A stretch of DNA of 9,919 nucleotides, taken from an uncultured bacterium (GTDB lineage: Bacteria > Planctomycetota > Uabimicrobiia > Uabimicrobiales > JABWCH01). Below the pieces are notes generated by a model. It was not told the DNA's origin. It searched no databases and was given only the letters and a program-made list of their open reading frames with translations. Below are positions 1 through 5,753 of the stretch, one piece after another; position 1 is the stretch's first letter, and each line of letters starts with the position of its first letter. Location of the stretch: the NCBI GenBank assembly GCA_938003875.1, contig CALKWO010000368.1:1-9919 (forward strand), read 5' to 3'. The translations under genes were made by a program, and so were the position numbers.

Positions 1-5
1 AAGCA

Positions 6-75
6 TTGATAAAGATAAAGATTACGATAAAGATTAAGATTAAGATTAAGATTAAGATTAAGATTAAGATTAAGA
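6..75. repeat. Hexanucleotide microsatellite (AAGATT)n
   Basis: Seven perfect AAGATT units run from 30 to 71, followed by a partial AAGA (72-75). Four imperfect units in the same 6-nt register precede them (TTGATA 6-11, AAGATA 12-17, AAGATT 18-23, ACGATA 24-29). The tract ends 44 nt before the lipoprotein start codon and 6 nt before a TATAAT box, so it covers the place where a -35 element would sit. The decay of the units at the left end looks like an expanded simple repeat that is ageing on one side. Confidence 0.95.
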
Positions 76-87
76 CAAAACTATAAT
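58..87 (+). promoter_or_regulatory. Candidate promoter of the 5'-nucleotidase-like lipoprotein gene
   Basis: A perfect TATAAT lies at 82-87. No TTGACA is present 16-18 nt upstream; that position is inside the AAGATT repeat, where TTAAGA (58-63, 18-nt spacer) is the nearest fit. Transcription would begin around 93-96 and leave a leader of about 25 nt with the ribosome site AAAAGGAGGG (105-114). The -10 box is convincing; the -35 assignment is weak. Confidence 0.5.
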
Positions 88-119
88 TTCCTATACAGCA
101 AGTTAAAAGGAGGGAAAAT

Positions 120-1751
120 ATGCGTTATATTGGCAAAATGCTTTTGTTCTTTTTTTTTCTCATGAGTATTATAGTCCTGAGTTGCAAAAATAACCAGCCT
201 GAATCCCCTGCGCCACTTTCTTCCCCAATTCCTGTCCCCTCTGAAGTGGAAAAAGAAAAAAAATTGGATACGCAACCACTTTCCATACAAACACCTAAAG
301 AAGAGCAGGAAAAAAGTCTGGTTTTAACAGAAAAAAAAGAAGATAAAATTCGTATTCTGTATTTGGGTTCCTGGGAAGGAACTCTTCTACCTTTTATAGA
401 AGGAAGTAAAAAAAACGGTGGGCTGCCATGGGTAGTCTCTTTGATCAAAAAGAGAATGTCCCCTTCGACATTTGTTTTTTCAACAGGAGATTTATTCTCT
501 GGAAATACAAGCGATAAAAAAAATATTCTGCCTGCTTTGAATATGCTGCATCTTACGGCAAGTGCCCTAGGAAATCTGGAGCTAAATTATGGTGCCCAGG
601 GAATCAAAAGTCGTACAGAAAAAGCGTCTTTTCCCATTTTAAGCGCGAATGTCTATGAAGGAGAAAAGAGGCTATTCTCACCTTATATGATAAAAGAAAT
701 GGGAAGCTTGAAAGTCGCGATTATAGGCCTTACAACCGAAGAGGCCGCGGTGCAAGTCGTACCAGAAATGATTAAAGGATTGACCTTCCGTGACCCTGTC
801 AGAGAATGTGGCCTTTGTTTGAAAGAAATAGAAGGAAAAGCCGATTTCATCATTGTTTTAAGCAACATGCGCTATGAAAAGGATATTCAACTAGCACAAT
901 CCTATCCTCAGATCGGCTTGATTCTAGGAAGGTACGATGTAGATCCAACGCATCTAATGACACGAAAAGGAAATGTTCTGATTAGCAGGATCAACAACAA
1001 AAAGGGTAAAGAAATAGGGGAAGTGGAAATATTGAAAACCCAGGGTTCTTTGCAATGTACTTTTCCCAAAATTTATCAGATTGGGCCAGAGATGGAAGAT
1101 ACCCCCAAACCCGACGATGAAGCATTAGCTTTGATACAAGCCTGTCAAAAGGAAGAAAAAGAAATGAATGAAATCCTTTTTGAGAATAAAACCTATTTGC
1201 ATGGGGATTATCAGGACATAAGACAAAAAGAAACCAATTTAGGCAACCTTCTTGCTGATATTTTATTGGAAACAAGGCCAGGAGCAGAAGTTGCCCTGAT
1301 CAACAGTGGATGCATTCGTGCGTCGATTCCAGCAGGCCCTGTCACGAGAGAGGCAATGCGCAATTGCCTGCCTTATAATAATAAAATTGTAGAAATCGCC
1401 TTAAAGGGAGATATTTTGAAAGAAGCCCTGGAGAATTCCGTAGCTCAATACGAAAAAATCAGCGGTGCTTTTTTACAGGTAGGGGGCCTATCCTTTAGCT
1501 TCGATACCCGTCTTCCTAAATTTTCGAGAGTAACAGATATAAAAGTTCTAGGCGAACCTTTGGACATAGAGAAAAAATACAGAGTCGTCACCTTAGACTA
1601 TCTTACAGAAGGTGGTGATGATTATGTAGCACTGAAAGGACAGCCTATCCTCTATGTTTGCCCAGAGCCTATGCTAAAGATTATAGAAAATTACCTCAAA
1701 GTCCATCCTGATATCAAACCAGGAGTAGAGGGAAGGATCATCATAAAGTAA
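120..1751 (+). CDS. UshA/5'-nucleotidase-family lipoprotein with degenerate metallophosphatase domain
   Basis: The protein has 543 residues. A hydrophobic signal (residues 7-20) ends in the lipobox VLSC, so Cys22 is the likely lipidated residue. A Pro/Glu/Lys-rich tether follows (about 23-75), then a metallophosphatase-like domain (about 76-305), then a 5'-nucleotidase C-terminal domain (about 345-540). The C-terminal domain keeps family motifs: NLGNLLAD (373-380), INSGCIRASIPAG (394-406) with Arg400, LPYNN (417-421), and GGDDYVALKG (498-507). Family members are metal-dependent nucleotide or UDP-sugar hydrolases of the envelope. Here the usual T-N-D-x-H-G motif reads LGSWEG (82-87), GNHEFD reads GNLELN (151-156), the later His-containing motifs read SNMRYE (248-253) and LGRYDV (269-274); only Asp124 (TGD) and Asn152 remain of the expected ligands. 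Activity is therefore doubtful, and a binding role is as likely. The start is set by the strong site AAGGAGGG 5 nt upstream. The fold is well supported, the substrate is not. Confidence 0.88.
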   Translation: MRYIGKMLLFFFFLMSIIVLSCKNNQPESPAPLSSPIPVPSEVEKEKKLDTQPLSIQTPKEEQEKSLVLTEKKEDKIRILYLGSWEGTLLPFIEGSKKNGGLPWVVSLIKKRMSPSTFVFSTGDLFSGNTSDKKNILPALNMLHLTASALGNLELNYGAQGIKSRTEKASFPILSANVYEGEKRLFSPYMIKEMGSLKVAIIGLTTEEAAVQVVPEMIKGLTFRDPVRECGLCLKEIEGKADFIIVLSNMRYEKDIQLAQSYPQIGLILGRYDVDPTHLMTRKGNVLISRINNKKGKEIGEVEILKTQGSLQCTFPKIYQIGPEMEDTPKPDDEALALIQACQKEEKEMNEILFENKTYLHGDYQDIRQKETNLGNLLADILLETRPGAEVALINSGCIRASIPAGPVTREAMRNCLPYNNKIVEIALKGDILKEALENSVAQYEKISGAFLQVGGLSFSFDTRLPKFSRVTDIKVLGEPLDIEKKYRVVTLDYLTEGGDDYVALKGQPILYVCPEPMLKIIENYLKVHPDIKPGVEGRIIIK

Positions 1752-1794
1752 TTTGTCTAAGTTTTAAAATTTTTTCTTGCAATAGATTGCATTC

Positions 1795-1816
1795 GTCCCT
1801 CCCTTGAGGGAGGGAC
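1795..1816. terminator. Hairpin between convergent genes, possible terminator
   Basis: A perfect 9-bp GC-rich stem, GTCCCTCCC (1795-1803) and GGGAGGGAC (1808-1816), closes a TTGA loop. It lies between the stop of the lipoprotein gene and the stop of pssA, which converge here. No clean U-run follows on either strand, so it may work as a weak bidirectional terminator or an mRNA 3'-end stabiliser. A second small palindrome, TGCAAT-AG-ATTGCA, lies at 1778-1791. Confidence 0.55.
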
Positions 1817-1825
1817 CGCCCGATT

Positions 1826-2611
1826 TTATGATTCTATAGCTGGTTCAGGATAGAGAATGGCTTCTGGTTCGATTTTGGGGGAAATTTCTTTTTTCCAGAT
1901 CGTTTGCAGAGGAAACAAGAAAGCATAAGAGCAAAAGCCCAGGGTAAGGGATATGATAAAGATTTGGGGTTCGATACCAATCAAAGCCAGAAAGAAAATG
2001 AAGCCAACGAGGTGGGTAACAGGTCGTCTTTTTTTCAAGAACTGAATACCAAAGTGAATATAGCGAATCTGGCTTACCATCAATGCGCCCAGGCCAAAAG
2101 TGATACATAACAGAGCGACCTTGAAATAAAAAGCAGGAATAAAGCTGGTAATTTCTGCATTGCATAAAACAAGAGAAGCAATTACGCCTGCGGCTCCTGG
2201 GGAAGCAAGCCCTTTAAAATAAAGATGGGAAGATTCATCGTGGTCTGTTTCGACATTGAATCTTGCTAATCGCAAAGCTGTGCAGATGACATACAGAAGG
2301 CTGACTACCCATGCCATTCGAGCAGGGCAGGCGGCAGGTGTTTGAAGAATATAGACTTTTGCAAGAAAAGCAGGTGCAACACCGAAAGAAATCATATCGG
2401 AAAGAGAATCGAGCTGCATGCCAAAATCGCTACTATTTTTAGTCAGACGGGCGACTTTTCCATCTAAAACATCAAAAATCATCCCTGCAAAGATCAGCCA
2501 TGCTGCTGCTGTGATTTTGTTGTCCGCAGTATAAGCAATAGCTAGAAAACCACAGAACAAATTCCCTAAAGTTATAATAGAAGGCAAAATTTTAATGCTG
2601 ATTTTTTTCAT
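1826..2611 (-). CDS. pssA: CDP-diacylglycerol--serine O-phosphatidyltransferase
   Basis: This integral membrane enzyme transfers a phosphatidyl group from CDP-diacylglycerol to L-serine, giving phosphatidylserine and CMP, the first step to phosphatidylethanolamine. The full CDP-alcohol phosphotransferase signature is present: Asp47, Asp50, Gly51, Ala54, Arg55, Gly64, Asp68 and Asp72 in the pattern DxxDGxxAR...GxxxDxxxD. PssA-type sequences RLARFNV (114-120), KGLASPGAA (133-141) and MVSQIRY (178-184) support serine rather than glycerol phosphate or inositol as acceptor. Length is 261 residues with several membrane segments (about 11-45, 74-112, 140-180, 199-235) and a short Pro/Glu-rich tail. 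The frame stays open upstream to 2776, but I start at the Met at 2611: it begins the conserved MKKI...LPSIITLGNLFCG N-terminus and has AGGA (2619-2622) 7 nt upstream. The 55 upstream codons are low-complexity and AT-rich. No psd gene is adjacent in this window. Confidence 0.95.
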   Translation of the reverse strand: MKKISIKILPSIITLGNLFCGFLAIAYTADNKITAAAWLIFAGMIFDVLDGKVARLTKNSSDFGMQLDSLSDMISFGVAPAFLAKVYILQTPAACPARMAWVVSLLYVICTALRLARFNVETDHDESSHLYFKGLASPGAAGVIASLVLCNAEITSFIPAFYFKVALLCITFGLGALMVSQIRYIHFGIQFLKKRRPVTHLVGFIFFLALIGIEPQIFIISLTLGFCSYAFLFPLQTIWKKEISPKIEPEAILYPEPAIES

Positions 2612-2641
2612 CTTTTTTTCCTGAAAACAATATTTATATAA

Positions 2642-2706
2642 AAATGGAATATAATTTGCTTTTAAATAATATTTTTTTTGATACTTATGCAAATAGCATT
2701 CCATTT
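2642..2706. repeat. Imperfect inverted repeat upstream of pssA
   Basis: The left arm 2642-2659 begins AAATGGAAT and ends ATTTGC; the right arm 2689-2706 is its reverse complement at 15 of 18 positions, the three mismatches lying together in the middle. The 29-nt loop is A/T only apart from a few bases. It sits 31 nt upstream of the pssA start, so it would be a hairpin in the leader or a paired protein site. It also explains part of the open frame upstream of the true start. Confidence 0.7.
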
Positions 2707-2784
2707 GATAAAATATATTTTCAGAAATATAACTTATTTCTATATAAATAGTTAAAGAAATATCCAGAATATCCACTTTAGAAG

Positions 2785-2821
2785 AAAAAAAGTTGCAATG
2801 CCATTTTTTTTTGGCAGTTGC
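2785..2821 (-). terminator. Probable intrinsic terminator, minus strand
   Basis: Read on the minus strand, GCAA + TGCCA (2821-2812, one bulged C at 2817) pairs with TGGCA + TTGC (2803-2795) across a loop of eight A residues. After three bases comes a run of seven T residues (2791-2785). It would end transcription of the ExbB/ExbD/Cys-His operon about 230 nt past its last stop codon and separate it from pssA. The stem is 9 bp with one bulge, so strength is moderate. Confidence 0.5.
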
Positions 2822-2897
2822 CCAAAAAAAATAGCACTTTGATGAGACAAAATCGATATATTTGTAGACGCAGTACTCTCTGCTATAAATTGTGATT

Positions 2898-3022
2898 ATG
2901 TATAAACACAGATGAACACAGATAATTTTAAAACAATTTTATCCGTGTTTATTTGTGTTCATCTGTGGTTCTCTTTTCATTTTTCTCCGTGTCCTCTGTG
3001 CCTCTGTGGTAAAATTTTTAAT
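2898..3022. repeat. Interspersed inverted-repeat element (CACAGATGAACACAG type)
   Basis: Arms 2904-2925 and 2949-2970 are complementary at 20 of 22 positions around a 23-nt AT-rich loop. A GTGTCCTCTGTGCCTCTGTGG block follows at about 2988-3008. I recognise this combination from memory as a sequence that recurs in intergenic regions of many unrelated bacterial genomes; this was not searched. A small plus-strand frame across it (2912-3106) gives the typical 'FICVHLWF...PLCLCG' translation and is not credited as a gene. There is no transposase, so it would be a non-autonomous or purely structural repeat. Confidence 0.7.
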
Positions 3023-3049
3023 TATTCCTGTCTGCAGATTATCTCCAGA

Positions 3050-4087
3050 CTACTTTCCTGTGCAGGGAAGCATAAAGTTGGTTGTTCCGCATTTTTGACA
3101 CATTAGCCTGTTTTGCATATAGACTATCCAATGGGTTCTATCGCATTTTTGAATACAGCAGGAATCTGTTCGTGCGCACTTTCGGCATATAAGCTTATTG
3201 GTCATATAGGCAATCTCATGACCATTGCATTCAAAGATCATCCAGTTTTCTGATCTTATGCAACCTTTGCACACAAGCTTGTTTGTCATATATTCTAGCC
3301 AATGGCTTTTGTCGCATTTCCAGACCATCCAATCGCGTTCTCTTCCGCATTTACGGCATATAAGCTTATTGGTCATATAGGCAATCTCATGGAGATTGCA
3401 GGAATAATCCCACCAATAATTATCTCGACCACATCCTTTACACATAAGCTTATTGGTCATATATAGAAGAGAATGATTGCCTTTGCACGGGAATATATTG
3501 AAATTTCCTGACCATCCACATTGAATGCAAACATATTTATTGCACATATATTCCACCTGGTGTCCATTGGTCTGATATCCACGAGAAATCAGCGGCAAAG
3601 AGAGTTTAGATAGGGGAAGAATGTATTTTTTCAAAAGCATTCCATAGCTTTCCAGGATTTCTGGTGGCTCGGAATGGGCTAATTTTTCTACATTTTGAAT
3701 TTCTTTAAAATGCCCTATACGATGAAACGTCATAGTATCTTGTCTGGCAAATAAAGAAAAAATTTCTTGAGTAGCATACAGAGAAATCACAGAAGAGATT
3801 GTCTTTTCTAAAGCAGAATGGCTCAATTCTTTTTTTTCGCCGCAGTCTATGCATTGGGCCATCCATCGTTTCTTTTCTAAAAGCAGATAGCAGATGTTTT
3901 CCTTGCAACTGCATTGAGGCATGTAAACAAGAAGACAGTGTATTTTTTCGCTATTTTGCCAGATATTTCTATTATGTTCAAACAAATAGAGTTTATGGGA
4001 ATTGAGTATACTGTTGGCAATTTCCTGATACTCTTGAGCCAGAATCATTCCAAAAAATAAAAACAAAAACAAAATATTCTTTTTCAT
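3050..4087 (-). CDS. Exported protein with six tandem Cys/His repeats
   Basis: I do not recognise the family. The 345-residue product starts with MKKN and a hydrophobic stretch ending ILA-Q (likely cleavage after Ala17), so it is probably secreted or periplasmic. Residues 50-82 hold another Cys-rich patch (Cys51, 59, 61, 66, 79, 82). Residues 176-345 are six repeats with consensus H-x3-Y-M-T-N-K-L-x-C-x2-C-x-R, then about 10 residues to a third Cys, then the next His. The repeat His residues are 176, 205, 233, 262, 290 and 319; the CxxC pairs start at 187, 216, 244, 273, 301 and 330; third Cys are 201, 230, 258, 287, 315 and 342. Each unit thus offers CxxC plus a Cys and a His, suited to one zinc (or other metal) per repeat; Tyr and Trp are frequent. 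It is last in the operon, 25 nt after the ExbD-like gene, with AAAGGA (4095-4100) about 7-8 nt before the start. A redox or structural disulfide role is an alternative to metal binding. Confidence 0.8.
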   Translation of the reverse strand: MKKNILFLFLFFGMILAQEYQEIANSILNSHKLYLFEHNRNIWQNSEKIHCLLVYMPQCSCKENICYLLLEKKRWMAQCIDCGEKKELSHSALEKTISSVISLYATQEIFSLFARQDTMTFHRIGHFKEIQNVEKLAHSEPPEILESYGMLLKKYILPLSKLSLPLISRGYQTNGHQVEYMCNKYVCIQCGWSGNFNIFPCKGNHSLLYMTNKLMCKGCGRDNYWWDYSCNLHEIAYMTNKLICRKCGRERDWMVWKCDKSHWLEYMTNKLVCKGCIRSENWMIFECNGHEIAYMTNKLICRKCARTDSCCIQKCDRTHWIVYMQNRLMCQKCGTTNFMLPCTGK

Positions 4088-4112
4088 GGAGTTTTCCTTT
4101 ATATCGCCAGGT

Positions 4113-4535
4113 TTATTTTGACTCTATCTCGCATTGCAATTGGCTTTCTCCCAATCCAGCACCATTGAGTACTGCCCAGACTTCCAGAAGCCTGGATGTT
4201 TTGGAGTCTGCATCCGCTCTAAGGGTGATGCTCACCCCTGTGTCTGGTGGCAATTTTTGCTTGATTTCCTGAAAAACAGCAAGCAGGTTTTGAGAGTCTA
4301 CTTTTTTCCCATCCACATAAATCTGGTCTTGTTTATCGAGAGTGATCGTGAATTTATGCTGGTTCTTGGTATTGCTGGAAGATGCCTGTTTTTGGACTTT
4401 TGGTGCTTTGATTTCCATAGCATCTTTTTTTATGGTAGAAACCAAAATAAAGAAGATGAAAAGAGTGAATACCAGATCCGTCATCATCGCACTTTGTAGA
4501 CCTACCTCTTTCCCTTGTTTCTTGCTTTTTTTCAT
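4113..4535 (-). CDS. ExbD/TolR-family biopolymer transport protein
   Basis: The protein has 140 residues: a short basic cytoplasmic N-terminus, one membrane segment (about 18-35) and a periplasmic domain (about 60-136). Asp20 at the start of the membrane helix (MMTDLVFTLFIFF) matches the proton-carrying aspartate of ExbD/TolR. The periplasmic part has the family's strand-rich pattern, including ITLDKQDQIYVDGKKV (64-79), which fits the 'v.i.....i.v.g..v' signature, and ITLRADAD (103-110). ExbD pairs with an ExbB pentamer to couple proton flow to work in the envelope. It starts 11 nt after the ExbB-like stop, and its ribosome site AAAGGA overlaps that stop codon, which suggests coupled translation. 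ExbD, TolR and generic paralogues cannot be told apart here, so no symbol is given. Confidence 0.87.
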   Translation of the reverse strand: MKKSKKQGKEVGLQSAMMTDLVFTLFIFFILVSTIKKDAMEIKAPKVQKQASSSNTKNQHKFTITLDKQDQIYVDGKKVDSQNLLAVFQEIKQKLPPDTGVSITLRADADSKTSRLLEVWAVLNGAGLGESQLQCEIESK

Positions 4536-4546
4536 GGTATTTTCCT

Positions 4547-5284
4547 TTATTTTTCCATCAAAGTTGTTTTGATATTTTCTTCCTCTGATTCTTTGTCTGG
4601 TATTTTATCAGAGATAATTTCTTCTTGCAAGAGAGATGCGGTAGTGTGGGATTTTTCTTCAAAGATCATTTTCGATTTTTCCTGCACTTCCAGAAAATCT
4701 TTTAGCTTCTGGATATTTGAATCCAGGGCATCTTCCAGGTTTTCAGAAAGAGTCTGGAAGAAAAAAAGGGGCAGATAGGACAGCAGGAATAGAAGAATTC
4801 CAGCTACTGTCGTATACACTGCGGTGGATAGAGCCAGGGCGACTCCTTTGGAATCTTCTTGGGCTAGAGACTTGAAAATCATAGAAATTCCAACGACCGT
4901 TCCCAACAAGCCAAGAGTTCCAGCGATGTTTGCAATTACCGTAAGCAAATAAAGGAAGTGACGGCTTTCCTGGCCTTTGGATTCAGCAAACAGGCGAGCC
5001 TTTCTCTCTGCAATAGGAAGGCTTACATTCTCATAATGCAATAAAAATTCATGAAGAGTTAAAACAACGCTATCCTTGCTATGCCTGCAATGCTCCATTG
5101 CCTTAGAAAGTTGCCAGGGAGCATGCAATATTTTTCCCAGGATTTCTTTTCTTTCATGGGAATGAATCGTCTGCCTTGCCCAATACCATAGTCTCTCTAG
5201 AATAAAAGCCATGCTTATAAAGGAAAGAAATACGATAGGAAGCATCCAGACAAGACCACCATTTACAAGATAAGGATAAAACAT
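4547..5284 (-). CDS. MotA/TolQ/ExbB proton channel family protein
   Basis: The protein has 245 residues. Membrane segments are predicted at about 9-29, 110-137 and 150-176, with a cytoplasmic loop between the first two, the ExbB/TolQ layout. The core family signature is clear: GTLGLLGTVVGISMIF (122-137) followed by ALALSTAVYTTVAGILLFL (149-167). With ExbD it would form the inner-membrane channel that powers an envelope process. The last 45 residues (about 200-245) are a charged Lys/Glu-rich cytoplasmic tail beyond the usual end. GAAAGG (5295-5300) lies 10 nt upstream of the start, a moderate ribosome site. It is the first gene of a three-gene minus-strand operon and is transcribed divergently from the glyA-gcvT fusion. 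No TonB or TolA homologue is seen in the window. Confidence 0.87.
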   Translation of the reverse strand: MFYPYLVNGGLVWMLPIVFLSFISMAFILERLWYWARQTIHSHERKEILGKILHAPWQLSKAMEHCRHSKDSVVLTLHEFLLHYENVSLPIAERKARLFAESKGQESRHFLYLLTVIANIAGTLGLLGTVVGISMIFKSLAQEDSKGVALALSTAVYTTVAGILLFLLSYLPLFFFQTLSENLEDALDSNIQKLKDFLEVQEKSKMIFEEKSHTTASLLQEEIISDKIPDKESEEENIKTTLMEK

Positions 5285-5384
5285 TGCTGATTTACCTTTC
5301 CGTGTATGAAAAAATATTTTTTATTCTGTACCCAAACATCATACATGCTAATTTATAACATTTTGTATTATAATAGATTGTAGC

Positions 5385-5555
5385 CGCAGGGTTGCGCCAA
5401 AAAAGCCATCTCTGCTCAAAAGCCAAACGCCAGCGCAATCCCTGCGTCTTGGATCAATACACTACTAAATGGATCGAAAGATTTTTGCCAATTTTTCTTA
5501 TGCCAAATGAGCAGACCTGCAAAGCAGGGGCTGTTCGATTTGGCGGTTGTTGATC
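5385..5555. other. Structured intergenic segment with two long hairpins
   Basis: Hairpin one pairs 5385-5397 (CGCAGGGTTGCGC) with 5433-5446 (GCGCAATCCCTGCG), 13 bp with one bulge. Hairpin two runs 5502-5544: GCCAAAT/ATTTGGC, then GAGCAG/CTGTTC with one G-U, then CCTGC/GCAGG around an AAA loop, about 18 bp in all. CTGCTCA (5412-5418) in the first loop can pair with TGAGCAG (5508-5514) in the second stem, and GATCAA (5452-5457) with TTGATC (5550-5555). It is more GC-rich than its flanks. It could be a dispersed palindromic repeat, a small RNA or a leader element of either divergent gene; I see no glycine-riboswitch core. The rest of 5285-5680 is AT-rich, with a TATAAT on the minus strand (5372-5367) but no matching -35. 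Confidence 0.6.
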
Positions 5556-5681
5556 TATTTTGGAATGATGGCTTATTATAAATTATACTATAAATTTTTT
5601 AAAAGAAATCCAAATTTTTTCTGGATATCGAATTCTCATAGAAAGCCTTAGGAGGCGAGGTATTCTAAGCTAAATTATAGC

Positions 5682-5710
5682 TTGACACAAGAAATTTCTT
5701 GGTATACAAT
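5682..5710 (+). promoter_or_regulatory. Sigma70-type promoter of the glyA-gcvT fusion
   Basis: A perfect TTGACA (5682-5687) is followed after 17 nt by TACAAT (5705-5710), giving a start near 5717 and a leader of about 37 nt. It is the best promoter match in the window and lies directly before the fusion gene, with no other gene between. Confidence 0.8.
5688..5701. promoter_or_regulatory. Palindrome in promoter spacer, candidate operator
   Basis: CAAGAAATTTCTTG is a perfect 14-bp palindrome that fills most of the spacer between the -35 and -10 boxes. A dimeric repressor bound there would block RNA polymerase, or a MerR-type regulator could act on the spacer (although 17 nt is already optimal, which argues against MerR). 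Confidence 0.5.
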
Positions 5711-5712
5711 AG

Positions 5713-5733
5713 AATAAACAAGCTTTGTTTATT
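5713..5733 (+). promoter_or_regulatory. Inverted repeat at the transcription start and leader
   Basis: AATAAACAA (5713-5721) and TTGTTTATT (5725-5733) are perfectly complementary with a GCT loop. The repeat spans the expected start site and ends 8 nt before the ribosome site GAGAGGA (5741-5747). It may be a second operator half or a weak AU-rich leader hairpin. Confidence 0.45.
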
Positions 5734-5753
5734 GTTTTTTGAGAGGAATTATA

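Noticed and set aside
2..37. Possible end of an upstream gene (S-I-D-K-D-K-D-Y-D-K-D-stop)
   Set aside because: The frame consists of degenerate units of the hexamer repeat itself; with only 11 codons and nothing upstream, it cannot be told from repeat DNA.
2612..2776. N-terminal extension of PssA by 55 residues
   Set aside because: The frame is open, but the added residues are low-complexity from AT-rich DNA with an inverted repeat, and the conserved N-terminus with a good ribosome site begins at 2611.
2912..3106. Small plus-strand ORF of 64 codons
   Set aside because: It lies across the interspersed inverted-repeat element and its 'FICVHLWF' and 'PLCLCG' stretches are what that repeat gives when translated; no ribosome site is seen.
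5385..5738. Glycine riboswitch upstream of the SHMT-GcvT fusion
   Set aside because: The conserved glycine aptamer core was not found, and the clear promoter at 5682-5710 starts transcription downstream of the structured part.
5739..5753. TTG start for the fusion protein, adding five residues
   Set aside because: The TTG lies upstream of and overlaps into the ribosome site GAGAGGA, which is correctly spaced for the ATG at 5754.
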